A stretch of 64,000 nt of DNA. Origin: Rhabditoides inermis (Eukaryota; Nematoda; Chromadorea; Rhabditida; Rhabditidae). The notes below the pieces were generated by a model. It ran no database searches. It saw nothing but the letters and a program-made list of their open reading frames with translations, and was not told where the DNA came from. The DNA is taken from contig CAWZYM010000295.1 of NCBI GenBank assembly GCA_963966185.1, positions 658,501-722,500 on the forward strand. The letters run 5' to 3'. Below are positions 1 to 12,018 of the stretch, in pieces. Both the position numbers and the translations under genes were made by a program. Position 1 is the first letter of the stretch; the number at the start of each line of letters is the position of its first letter.

Positions 1-642
1 AAACCTACATGCCGTCCCATCTCCGTCCGGTCTGTGGGGGTGAAGAAGTGTCAAGGAAGCCATTTCGGATCGGTTTCAATTTATCCCCGTCTCCTTCTGC
101 CGATCGCGCAAAACGGCAAGAAACCGCGCGCTCGTGTTTATCTTCTTTCAAATCGAATACCGTACGACCGTATCCGCTATCCGATTGCCGATTCTCGCTC
201 CGCCAGCCAATCAGATTTATTGTGTATTTGCAATCGCTGCTTGACCTTCTCGAAAGTGAAACCGGGAGAGAGAAACTGTCTCTCTCTCATTGTCAGAAAA
301 ATACCGTCTCGCTGACGTAACGTAAAAGTGCGCCGATTCTCGACAGCACTCGGCGAATACACACCGATAAAAATCAGGCGCTAGAGTGATAAATAGGTGG
401 AAGCCAGCATCCCTGCAGCATCCTGTGAATTTACTGCATAGTAGAAGTGGGCCAGCGACGTCTTACGTTTACCGCTGACTATAATCGAGTCCGTGTAGAA
501 TGATTAATGCGCTTGCCGGCGATTGACGTATAGCTGCGTGCGGGAGAGGGGACAGTCAAGTCAAGGCCGCCTCTGCCACCCGGGAACTGTTCCGGACCGT
601 CCCGGAGACAGTTTCAGAATACACATCCCCGCTTCTTTTCAG
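1..642. other. Unresolved 5' region of the peroxidase gene
   Basis: No convincing coding exon is visible here. Both strands carry short open frames without recognisable domains. The first supported exon downstream begins after a good acceptor (CTTCTTTTCAG, ending at 642), so this stretch should hold an intron. The signal-peptide exon and promoter of the peroxidase gene lie either here or to the left of the window. Confidence 0.5.
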
Positions 643-3600
643 TCTCCGCGTCCGATGATAACCCGGTGACGTCGCGATTCCACTGCCGCAAGAACGGCTG
701 CTGCGATCACCACGAGTGGTACGGAAGGGGATACGTTTCGGTAGACTACAGGATACGTTTCAGGTGTCGTTTCTGGGCGTCGGTGGGCGAGTGTCGGACG
801 AACCAGGACTGGATGGAGAGCAACTGTCAGCTGGCGTGCGGCACTTGCAAGAAGGGTGGGTAGGAGTGAATCAGCTGATCTGGAAGTAGAACCAAATACA
901 AAATCAAATCAAATGTTTCTTACGGATGTACAAAACGAATTTTACTCATAAGAATATGGTAGTTGGTTTTGCGAGAAGGTTCAGGTTCACCAACTCGGCA
1001 GAAGTAGATGAGTAGATTAAAGACGTCCCTCGTTTTCAGTGATGGCGTCTCAGCGCCGTATCCAGACTCCGACCGCGCCGCGCACTCGACCCCCACAGAC
1101 AGCCACGTGAGTACAGCTACTACTTCATCTACTACAAGTTCACGAACACCGACGGATCACGTTTTATCAACTCTTCAACCGTTACAGATGCACCGTTGCA
1201 ATTACAGTAACTACACAGTTGTGCCTCTTTGTCTTACTCGAACGCACATGCACTACCGTAACATTTTGTCGTCATTGCCTTTTTGACCGTCTTGCACTCG
1301 GTAACCAAGCTTTAGCGCGCCTCGCAGACGGCCCCCGGCCAGACCCGCTCCTGCCCCGGCCCCAGCGCCGGCGCCTGCTCCCCGACCGGCGCCCCGCGGA
1401 CAGCAGAGAGGACAGTCGAACATCCGCCGACAGCAGCCGCAGAAGCTGGCCGAGACTGCTAGGTACCCCAGAGTGCGCGGGCGAGCGGCGATCACTTCTT
1501 CTAACCACTCTAACCTAACCCTTTCACCTGTTCTATGTGTGCACACTAATCCACGGAGGGATTGGGGGATGTGAGGGCTAACACTTCAGAAGCTTTGTGG
1601 ACGACCTCCGAGGCAAGGGCATCGACGCTCACGTCATGTCCTTCGGGCCGGTCAATCGGCAGGGGTACTGTAGCCTGTAGCTGCGTGGACAACACTAGAT
1701 CAGGACCTAGTCTAGTGATAGACTCAGTTTGCATGCGTGTGATTAGTTCCATATCAGTTTTCGAATTCTCGCCACCTACCGTAACCCGCGCCCTGATTCA
1801 GGCCGCGTCCGGTGGAGGTGCAGAGGACTGTGGTGCGCGTGAACCGCCCCAACCGCCCCCAGCCCCAGCCTGTCAGGTACGAACGAGGGACTTTAGTCAA
1901 AGGGATACTGTACTGTACATATCTCTGTGTGGCATACTGTACTCTGTACTGTTTAGACACGAAATGAGGCCAGCTCGAGTCAGGTTAGACAGAGAGTGTA
2001 GAGTGACCGGGAGTGATCGGGGGCATTTCAGTTTCTCTCATCGTGTCACTTGGTTGATGTTTCGGTGGTGTGCGTATGTGAAAGAGTCGAGTCTGTATCG
2101 TTCAGTTATGTCGAGACTTGTCGGTCTCGTCCGTACCTGTAGTACCCTTTGTTGATGTAGTGTGGAGTTTCCTCTCGGTTTCCGTTCCCTCTGTTTCGTT
2201 TGATGTGTTTTTGCATGTGATCCGTGTTTGTAGGACTTTTATGGCCGCCACGAGAACTGCTGTTCCGACTACCACCGCTGCTCCGACTACGACTGCCACC
2301 CGCGCTTCTACCACTGCTTCCCGTCGACCGGCGCCCGTCGTGGCAGCTCAAAAGGATGAGCACGTACAGGTGGATATTGACCAACGCAACCTGGCTATGC
2401 AGCGGCGCATCGGAAATTTCAAGAGGGGCAGGGGAGGTCCTCTGAGGAACAGGGTGCGCCCGCGGCCCCCGCCAACCACTGTCGTCATCGTCGTGCCCAC
2501 TGCCCCGCCCACCACCACCGAGGCTCCTACGACGACGACGACTACTAGAAGGCCCACGACCACGACGACGCCTACAACCACGACGACGACTACTACTCCG
2601 ACGACTACGACGACGACTACGACGACAACTACTACCACCACGACTACAGAAGCCCCGACAACGACGACAACGGCGACGACGACACGTAGAACGTGAGGCT
2701 ATGGAAGGCTTCGCGAGGCGTGCGGTGACTAACTCACCTAATACGTGTTGTGTGTTCATGTGTTCTGTGTTGGGTTTCCATGTGGGGGTGCTCGCTTCGC
2801 GCCTTGGCTTGCCTATCCGGTGTCGCATGCTCGAGTGTTCAGAACCACTGCCCGGCCGGCGCCGATCATCACCCGCCCGCCCCCACCTCCCCGGACCCGT
2901 CCCCCGCCCAGGACCCGACCCACCCGCCCGCCCCCGCAGAGGTACAGCAGAGTACGGTAGCGGTAGTAGTGTAGTTTGCAGACAATTTTGATACTTTTCT
3001 CCTCTTGCTTTTCCGCATTCCTGCTGCCTTTCGAATTGTGTGTGATAGTAATACGAGTAACACTCGAGTGATATGATTAGAGTGATGGAGTGATTGCATG
3101 CACGAGTGAGTGTGATTGCGGCACGCGCGCGCTGTGTGAATGGAGTGGCGTCTCGATTCTCACCTCTCGATATGCATCCTTTTTTTCAGCCGCCGCCCGC
3201 AGCAGTTCCGTCAGACTCAGCCGCCCCCGACTCAGAGGCCGACCACCCGACCCCCGCCCACAACTACCACCACCCAGAGGCCCACCACCACTACCACTCA
3301 ACAGAGGAACAAGAGCGCCCGCGAGAGGAGCCAGGTAGGAGGACCACCCACGGAGGGACCACCCACGACGTGTTCCAGCTGGCGCGCTGTGAGCAGCTGA
3401 TGCGCCAGGCGAGGGACGACCTGGCGGCGACGATGAAGAGGGAGGGACTCGTGCAGACACAGTTCGGTCAGTCACTCTTCTCTCTCTCCCTCTAATCAAT
3501 TAATGAATCAATCTCTCTCCAGACTTCTCCGGCCGCGAGCGTGTGATGGACGTGGACATGGTGGTCCGGTCGAACCTCGCCTCCGCCTGTGTGCCTAGGA

Positions 3601-6600
3601 ACGACGAGGCCGAGTGCCTCCGCTCCGCCTGCTACAACCTCTACTTCCGGTTAGTGTGACGTCATCTCTGTGGTGACGTCATCTCACGTCATCTCTTTCA
3701 GTACCTTCGACGGCACGTGCAACAACCTGGCGAACCCGCTGCAGGGATCGTCGTTCCGCCCTTACAACCGACTGCTGCCGGCTGAGTATGATATGGGAGG
3801 ACTCTCCGAGCCTATCGGTGAGAGAAAGAGAGAGCGAGAGAAAGAAAGAGAGAGAGAGAGAGATAAAGAAATGGAGAAGGAAAGAATCCACAGTTTCGCG
3901 CACTTCTCTAATCGGTTCGATCTCTATGGCACAACACGTGCTCACAAGGTCGCATATGAGCTTATGAAAGTACCCACAAGAGAAAAAAGTAATCGGTTGG
4001 GTGACGGGAGATGGCCTCGTTCGAGAGAAGTCTTATCGAGGATGGATCTGAAGGAGTCAAAAAGCGCCGAGAAACAAGCGAGAATGGCATCTACAAGCGA
4101 TCAACGAGCAACACATAAAGGAATACGGGTCAATGACACTTTCAAAAAGGTTGTTGTTGTTGTTTTCGAAGATCTCTGGTAAAGACAAGGCTACTGAAGA
4201 TATATAAACTACTTACTTGATTACTTGATTACTTGAGCGATCCGATTCGCTCAAGGAAGCGCAGATCCCATCTTCCTCCAGGTAGTTCGGTCTCGCGCGG
4301 ACGGGGGAAATATTTGAAAAACAAAAACTTTGCAGGTGGAATCGACAGGAACATCCGGCCGTCGCCCCGTCATATCAACAGAATCATCCTCGCCTCGCCG
4401 GAAGTCGTGCCCTCCGACGAGTACAACGCCCTCCTCATGCAGTTCGGACAGTTCACTTCCCACGACATGGCCAAGGTGGGCGGAGCGACGGGGGGGGGGG
4501 GGGCGGAGCGACGGGGGGCGGGGCTTATGATAACACTTTAGACGACGCTTGTGCCGTCGGCCAAGTGCAACGTGTGCCAGAACATCACCAGCCGATGCAT
4601 GTCCGTCCACCTGGACAACGACGATCCCAACCATATGTGAGGAGAGAGAGGGGGAGAGAGGGGAGAGAGAGGGAGGGAGAGAGAAAGGGAGAGAGAGAGG
4701 GAGAGGGAGTAGAGAGAGGGAGGGAGGGAGGGAGGGAGAGAAAGAGGGAGGGAGAGAGAGGGAGAGAGGGGGGGGGAGAGATGTCCTCTGCAGGTTCAAG
4801 GAGAACGGTTGCATCCGCGTGTCTCGCTCGTCTCCCATCTGTGGCTCCGGAAACCTCAAGCCCCGCCAGCAGCTCAACGAGAACACCGGGTACGTTTTAT
4901 AAGATACGTTTCATACGTTTTAGGATATGTTTCAAAACGTATTTTCCACATACGTTTCACCTCTGTCATGTATGCGAAAACGAATTTATGAAATCAATTT
5001 AATCAACTTCTTCAATTTGTAATTACTAACCACTGTTATCATATCATTGTTCCAGCTGGATCGATGGCTCTCAGATCTACGGCTCGTCGTTCGCCGACAC
5101 CAAGAAGTTCCGTCAGGGCAGCACCGGCTTCCTCAAGCTGCCCTCGTTCCGCGGACAGCCTGGTGATTATCGATAACCTTTTATCACTATCAATATCAGT
5201 GGTATCACTATCACTGGGGTTTCGCTGTATTCGTGAGAGAAAAGCGCGCTCGCACTCAGTCGGCGCGATTTCCAACCCAGCAACTTGTGTCTATAGTGTA
5301 GTGGTTAGCGAGCGCGGTCGGTGCGCCGAGGGTCGAGGGTTCGATTCCCGCTGCCGGCTCGGGACGGATTGAGTTGGCCTTCGGGATATTCCACCTAGTC
5401 GGCCTAATTACCGTCCCGAAATGAGAAGGGGACTCCACTGGACACGCCGGCCTTGTGCTGCGGGGTTCATCTAGTATCTAGTCAGCCACACATTTTGCAC
5501 CACTCTATCCACCACGTCTCTCGCTTTCCGATTCCAAAGTCATTGAACGAAAACATAGTGACAAACGTATTGTTACGTTTTCAGCGCTTCCGTTCGACCA
5601 GTCTAAGTGCCGCGATCCCAGCAAGTGCACCGTCATCTTCACTGCGGGAGACTCGCGAGTGAACCTGTTCATCGGACTATCCACCATGCACACCATCTTC
5701 ACCAAGGAACACAACCGGTGAGCTGGCACATTTACCTAATCTCTCCCCCTCTCTCTCTCTCCCTCTCCCTCCCTCCCTCTCTCCCTCTCACCCTCCCTCT
5801 CCCTTCCAGTCTGGCGACCGCCTTCCAGCGCATGAACCCGCACTGGGATGGCGACCGTGTCTTCTTGGAGGCTAGGAAGGTCGTCGGAGCAGAGATCCAG
5901 GCCATCGTGTTCAGGTCAGCAAGCAAATCAAAGTATTCACTTCCAGAATGAAAGACAGATGTGTCAGGTTATAGGTTTGTTTTGTCAAGTTTTGCTGGAT
6001 CAAGCAAGCAAATACGTTTTACGCATGACATATTGTTGAATGATTAGACATTGTACAATTCTTGTTTTTACAGTTTGGCAAAGGAGTCGAAACTGGTGTT
6101 CGTACTATAATGATACTTGTTTGCAGGGAGTACCTTCCGAAGATCCTCGGCGCGTCGTTCGCATCCACAGTCGGCGACTACCGCGGATACGATCCCTCGG
6201 TCGATGCCACTGTCGCCAACGAGTTCACCTCCGCCTCGTTCCGCTTCGGACACGGCATGATCCAGGCGAGTGGGAGGAGTCGGCGGGGGCGGAGTCGGAG
6301 TGGGAGGAGCCAGTGTGGGCGGAGTCGGCGAGGGCGGGGCTAAGCTATGGTGGTTTCAGGAGAAGTACGCTCGTCTGGACAACAACTTCCGCAACATCTC
6401 GAGCGGCGTGCTGGACTTTGTCAAGGGAACGCTGCACTCGGATGTGCTCCTGCAGGAGGTACGGTATCATGAACGTGTCATGGAAACTATTAGTGTGACT
6501 GACATGAGTTTTGTGAGTTTGTAAGTTAGTTTGTAAGTTTGTGAGTTTGAACTAAACATAAGTCAATACGTCTGTGATACGCAGAAAACACATACGTTTC

Positions 6601-8171
6601 ATACTTGCAATAAGCGGATACTTTAAATGTTAAAATCAATCGCCAACCGCCTCCGTATTCAAAAGTTGTAAAATCAGATTGTAGATACAAAATGAACCGT
6701 TGACCTAGACACCGACCGGTCCATTAATGAAAGTACATGAACTGGAGTATCCGATAACGTCCTGACGAATAATCAAAGAGAAATCACGAACTAAATGAAT
6801 GTTTTTTTTAAAAAAAAATCGAAGCAAATCAACTCTTGAATGTCTCGCGAAAAACACATACGTTTCACTATTGAAATAAGTGGCCAGAGTAACATCACAA
6901 AACAATCCGCAGTTGCCCGTGTGTTCAAAAGTAACAGCAGAAAAAAATGTCACACGTGGTACATCGCTCAAAGCTGAATGTGAATGATTTTGATGAGATG
7001 ACGTATGCCGAACTATTACAATCAAATACAAGACTATATAAAAAGGAGAGACTAAACTGAAACCCCTACAGGGCGGCATCGACCCTATTCTTCGTGGATT
7101 CTTCTCGCAGCCCACTAAGCGGCCCCAGCGCATCACCACCACTGTCACCGAGAACATGTTCGGCTCCACCGATCTGGGAACCATCAACATCCAGGTAATG
7201 TCTAGCCGTCTGCCCCCCCTCTCTCTCTCTTCCAATAACGTCATCTGCAGCGCGGTCGCGACCACGCCCACCCGTCGTACACCAAGTACCGCGAGCTGTG
7301 CGGAATGGGCATCACCACCAACTTCGATCAGGTGAGAGAGAGAATGGGGTACTACTTTTTTGTGTTTGTCAAAGAAAAAAAACATACGCTTCACGTGAAA
7401 AATGAGAACGTGAAACGGCAATCAAATTGTGTAGAACGCATTTCTAACCCCTAACCTGAGAGGTCCTAACCAATTCGTTGTCATATTCACATAACACTCT
7501 ATTCTCATTCAGCTCTCTCGCGAGATCCTCAACACAAATGTGCGCAGGAAGCTGCAGAGCGTGTATGGCAGTGTTGGTGAGTCGGGAATCACATTTGATA
7601 ACTGATAGGTTACAACATTAGAGTTAGAGGCATCTGGTATTACGATGTAGAATGGCTAACAAAACACAAGGATCATCCCCGTTGCAGACAAGATCGACCT
7701 GTTCGTGGGCGGCATCCTGGAGGACCCGGTGGTGCGCGGACTCGTCGGACCCACCATCGCCTGTGTCGTCGGACCGCAGTTCAAGCGCTCCCGCGACGGA
7801 GACCGGTGAGCGAGAGGGGTACTGTAGATTACTGTAGGTATATCGTATTGTATGGTAGCTATGGGTTACTGTAGGTCCTGGCTTACTTACCCCTTTCCAG
7901 CTTCTACTACGAGAACCCGGGAGTGTTCACGGCGGAGCAGCTGGCGGAGATCCGCCGCAGCTCCCTCTCCCGCATCATCTGCGACAACGGAAACAACATC
8001 GACGTGGGTGTAGTGGCTAGTGACGTGGCGTGGTGGGCGCGGGGTCGAGGGTTCGGATCCTTCGAGTGACACTGGCTTTTGCAGATGGTGCCGCGGGAGG
8101 CGTTCCGTCTCGGCCGATTGACGCCCTGCAACCAGATCCCTGCCATGGATCTTAACAAGTGGAGGGATTAG
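643..8171 (+). CDS. Secreted ShKT-domain haem peroxidase (5' incomplete)
   Basis: Animal haem peroxidase with an N-terminal ShKT module, an architecture typical of nematode cuticle or stress peroxidases (MLT-7/SKPO type). About 25 exons: 643-718, 764-855, 1040-1106, 1316-1462, 1802-1876, 2234-2692, 2843-2941, 3190-3334, 3379-3466, 3523-3649, 3702-3817, 4336-4475, 4542-4635, 4794-4889, 5056-5162, 5585-5717, 5810-5914, 6127-6265, 6360-6458, 7072-7194, 7251-7331, 7513-7576, 7688-7805, 7901-8003, 8085-8171. The ShKT module ([12 protein letters not shown]...CGTC) is split by a 45-bp intron. A Pro/Ala/Arg then poly-Thr linker follows, mucin-like and probably O-glycosylated. The catalytic part carries the distal-His block [10 protein letters not shown], the AGDSR block with catalytic Arg, KEHNR, and the proximal His in FRFGHGMIQ. 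The Glu expected three residues after the catalytic Arg, which links haem in many relatives, is Leu here. Intron 6266-6359 uses a GC donor. No signal peptide was found, so the start is unknown. Linker exon frames are less certain than the catalytic exons. Confidence 0.92.
5291..5490 (+). mobile_element. tRNA-derived SINE-like element in a peroxidase intron
   Basis: Intron 5163-5584 carries an internal Pol III promoter: an A box TAGTGTAGTGG at 5294-5304 and a perfect B box GGTTCGATTCC at 5338-5348. A GC-rich unrelated tail follows to about 5490. There is no matching acceptor stem, so this is a tRNA-headed short interspersed element rather than a working tRNA. Similar tRNA-like heads occur at 8002-8065, 20999-21060, 25685-25765 and 49313-49780. 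The 3' boundary is approximate. Confidence 0.6.
8002..8065 (+). repeat. Degenerate tRNA-like fragment
   Basis: It lies in the last intron of the peroxidase gene. GTGTAGTGGCTAG resembles an A box and GGTTCGGATCC is a near-match to a B box about 45 bp later. It is probably a decayed relative of the SINE-like head at 5291. Confidence 0.4.
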
Positions 8172-8619
8172 AGATATCGATCGACTATCGATCGGCTGGC
8201 CGTAGATCGGCCGTCTGAATACTTGTGTCTAGAGCCTTCGTTCGTTTCCTTCGTGCACATTCATGGGTCTGCGTCTCTGCTCTCTCTCATATCTCACACC
8301 GAGAGTTGTATATGCATTGTTGTGTTATTGTATGTACTTCTAGAGAGTGCCTTATATTTTTGTGACTTTTCGCCTTGTCTCGCCTTCTGCTCTCTCTCTC
8401 TCTCTCTCTTCCTGCCCTGTGTCGGTCGATAACATCGATCGAGTGACATCATTTGTGTGTGTGAATTACGCATAGTATTGTATAATAAGCGAGAGGAAAA
8501 AGCCCGAATAAAAAGTCAAACATTTATAAGTAGATAGTTGATCTCTGACACATACAGTATTATATGCACGATCAAAAATACATAACGAACAAAAACATAG
8601 AATGTAAAACATAATAACG
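8172..8619. other. Convergent 3' regions of the peroxidase and receptor genes
   Basis: This 448-bp spacer separates two stop codons that face each other. It contains a CT tract near 8390-8410 and the AATAAA described separately. The complementary strand shows only the variant TATAAA (TTTATA near 8522) that could serve the receptor gene. No other gene is visible. Confidence 0.6.
8507..8512 (+). terminator. Poly(A) signal AATAAA of the peroxidase gene
   Basis: A canonical AATAAA lies about 335 bp after the peroxidase stop codon, in the short spacer before the convergent receptor gene. Confidence 0.6.
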
Positions 8620-9622
8620 TTAGCTGGCTACCCTTCCGAGAGCCTTGCTTATGGTGCGCACTCTCTTCGCCTTCTCGCTGTCGGTGGTCGACTGGTGCGC
8701 AGCTGCTGCAGAGAGGGAGTCTCCGCCACGACGCTGGAAATGTACTTGAGACGTGGAATCGAGGTAATAATTCACAACCCGTAAAAACCCATTTGACTGT
8801 TCTTTTGTGTGAGTTGTGAATTTGGAGAATATCGATCATCACAATACATGCACACACCCTCTGTGTCTGCGCGTTTGCATCGGCCGTGCCCTCCGGAAGC
8901 GACGCTGGCTGAACGTCCATCGCGTTCCTGCAAAATTTTTACAGATAGGTTTTTTTTCTAATTTACTAGTCTAATCTAATAGATTATCCACTCACCTGCT
9001 GTTGTAGCAGATGTTGGTGATCTCGCGGCGCATCTGATTGTGCGCCAGACCTGCAATAATACGTTTCAAAAAGTATTATCTGAGTTGTTTGTGAAATGGA
9101 ATCAATATCAGTTTTATTGCAAGATCTTATTGTTGTAGATGAAAACACTATGTCTCAAAACAAACTTCCGACCCGTGTCTGAAGAAAATTGTATTGTGTG
9201 GGAAAATTGTGTTGTGTCCTCAATATATTTTTTTCAAAAGTCACAAATAAACGCACAACGCACCGAAAATGAACGCGTGGCTGAGTCCGCTGAGGGTGGC
9301 GCACGCGGAGACGACCATCTCCACCACAGCCGGCTGGTCCCCAGGGATCAGCAGGTCCGACAGACCGTTCAACATGCCTGCAAGGGAGAGTCTTGGTATG
9401 TATACACATAACTCTACCAACAGCGAGTTGTTACATTTTCATTTGCTTGCTAAGGGGGCATTAGAAACTCTTGACGCTTTCCAACCACTTGTGACCTGAT
9501 TATGGTTATGTATTATGAACAAGGATCGAACCTGGCAGCACTCCGATCACAATTGACACTGTCAGCACGTACATCGCGGCTTTGTTCGCCTGGAACACCG
9601 TGATGGTATTTCTTTCTTTCTT

Positions 9623-9668
<46 letters not shown>

Positions 9669-11230
9669 TTCTCTCTCTCCTTCATTCCCTCTCTCTCTCA
9701 CCGCATGATCGATTTTGTGTCTGTGTTCTGCTTCCAGCTTCGCGATTCGATCATCGATCTGATTGATTTATCGATTAGCTGATTAGCGAATATCGAATAA
9801 TAAAAAAATATTCATACCTTCTTGCTCTGTGTGCGTATTCGACAGACGATGAGTAGTGTGAGAACGCATGGTATCACATTGACAATCATATTAGAAATGC
9901 CCCAGTATTGACGGAACGACTGAAATTTTTTTAGGTTCTTTTAAAAACTATGAGCACGTTCTTCGCATGTTATTAATGAGTAAATGTTTCATCTGTTCCA
10001 TCTGTTCCGCGTGTGAGATTCGAGTTGTCTACATCATACAATACAATACATAATACATGTTGTGTGTGTGAGACCGTGTGAATAACAATGTGAAAAAGGA
10101 ATTGATTAGTTTCTTTGAAACTTCCTAAGAATGTGTTAGTTGCTTGAGTACCTTGGATACGTTGCAGTTGAACCCGCAGCAGTCGGGGTCCACAGGAAGT
10201 GGCTCCGGGTCTTCGAGAAACTCGATCAGGAAGAAATCGAGCCACGCGGCGAGGAGAGAGACGAGGAAACACATGATGAGCAGTCTGGAAAAGTATCAGG
10301 TCTTCGAAATGCGTGAAAACATCACCTCGGCCTGACGTTCGAATAGTACGCTTTCGGGAAGAATACGGCAACGCTTCTATCGGCTGCGATAAAAGAGACT
10401 ATGAGGGCACCACTGAAAAATGTTTAAAATATATATTTTCAAAAGAAACACAGCTACAATTACTATGCGCAGATCACCTTTTCATCAAGGCTGCCGGAAT
10501 CCCACCGATTGTCAGTAGCGAACTTGTGTCGGCTGGAAAGTGCTCTAATAAGTTAGTTAATGAATAAAATTAAACTCATATAATGCTCACTCTCGTCTCT
10601 AGTGCACTCTACGTCTCAATTTGTTTCACAGACCGGTATAGTAGTAGTAGTTTTCTCACGGTCTACCGAACAAACATCACACGTGGTGTGTTATCTTTGT
10701 TTTGATTTTGAGACTCTGTAAACCCACAGTTATGAAACGCGTCATATGTAAAGAACAAGACAATCAGGTAATAGACATTTCAAATACTCACAATCCAGAA
10801 AACTTAATTATGGTGATCACATGTTACGGTAGAATTTCAGAAATACTCACGATCTTTCTCAGAACACGTGGAAATTCGGGATATGATGTAGGCAATCTGG
10901 CATATCGCATACACGAAATCCACAAAAGCCAGTGATACCATCAGATAGATCGAGGCGACCTGAATAATCAAACTTTAATTGATCACATAAAATTTACTCA
11001 CGTATTTTAACCGTCTCGATTTTAGAAACGCATAGAGAATGATCCAATTCGAAGCGGCTTGCAGTAAACAGCAAGCGAGAATGAGCGATGACTCGAGGTT
11101 GTAGAACTAAGATCGATAAATCAATAAATTATCATAAACAAAATCGATAAATCAATACCTGCACTGGTCCGTCATCGTCGTCGTCTTTGTCAATAATCGC
11201 ACTCGGCTGCTGAGGAGTAAATGAGGGCAT
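8620..11230 (-). CDS. Seven-transmembrane GPCR, nematode chemoreceptor-like (Srsx/Srx type)
   Basis: The start is the ATG at 11230 (MPSFTPQQPSA...), giving an acidic extracellular N-terminus. About twelve exons: 11230-11159, ~11107-11005, ~10960-10850, ~10540-10480, ~10410-10325, ~10285-10153, ~9920-9820, ~9590-9532, ~9378-9265, ~9052-8998, ~8928-8862 and ~8738-8620. Translated together they give seven hydrophobic segments. TM1 includes LESSLILACCLLQAASNW. TM2 begins IYLMVSLAFVDFVYAICQ. TM3 ends ADRSVAV, a DRY-type motif with Ser for Tyr. TM4 is LLIMCFLVSLLAAWLDFF, TM5 includes ISNMIVNVIPCVLTLLIV, TM6 is YVLTVSIVIGVLPGML and TM7 ends HAFIFGLAHNQMRREI. The C-terminal tail is Ser/Ala-rich and cytoplasmic. 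The predicted length, near 350 residues, fits rhodopsin-like receptors. The subfamily call rests on overall look only; ligand and tissue are unknown. It is convergent with the peroxidase gene. Confidence 0.78.
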
Positions 11231-12018
11231 TCTGAATAATTTTATTACTTCTAAATCACTGGTGTATTTTGACTGGTAAAAAGTGAACAGAATTGAAGAA
11301 AAAATAAAAAGAAGGAAATTTATTCGACTGTGAAAAACGGCAATGTTAGGTGAAAAATCAGCATTATGTGCTCGGCTGATTTCGATAATGTCTCATTGGC
11401 TTTGTTGTCGTCTCAAACACCTGAGATTTTCCGGTGAATGAGTAAGAAACAAAGAGAAAGGGAAGAAAAGGGAGAGTGAGAGTTACAGAGAAAATGATGG
11501 AGAGAGAGGGGAGAAGGAAACAAATTCGCAAAACAAAGCTGTAACTCGGGATTTAACTTCGGATAAGCATAGCTTAGTTTTGAAATATAAAAACAGATGA
11601 GTTGCAACTCTAAAACAGGGAAAAACTTTTTCTACGGTGAACTGGGTTTCTCACATTGTAGTTATGTCGTTGTTATGAATTTAAAACACATACATATACA
11701 TCAGACATCTTCGAAGAATACTATTTATATCTATTTTATATCTAGATATACAGGCTCTCTTACAATGTACAAATGATATGATACAATGTCACAACAACAA
11801 ACAATGCGGAACGTAGGCGGCGTATTTAAAATAAAACAACGAATACGAATATGAAGTGAATAAGCAAAGCTATCGTATTTTACAAGAAATCTCGGCTGTT
11901 TGCGTGAAACGCGAATGTGTGAGAGCTGCTAGTGCGTGAGTATGCCACAAAACTAGTATAATATACATTCACAGACCGATGAAGTTCACAAAGGGGGCGG
12001 AGTCTGTGTGGGCGTGGC
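11231..12018. other. Intergenic spacer
   Basis: This AT-rich DNA lies between the receptor start and the stop of the next - strand gene. It must hold the receptor promoter and the 3' UTR of the LRAT-domain gene. No coding exon or clear AATAAA on the - strand was recognised. Confidence 0.5.

Noticed and set aside
3670..4182. A 170-codon open frame overlapping a peroxidase exon
   Set aside because: Its first part is an alternate frame of the real exon 3702-3817, and the rest is intronic GA repeat and unique intron.
5294..5360. A functional tRNA gene in a peroxidase intron
   Set aside because: The boxes are good, but the 5' and 3' ends do not form an acceptor stem and an unrelated tail follows.
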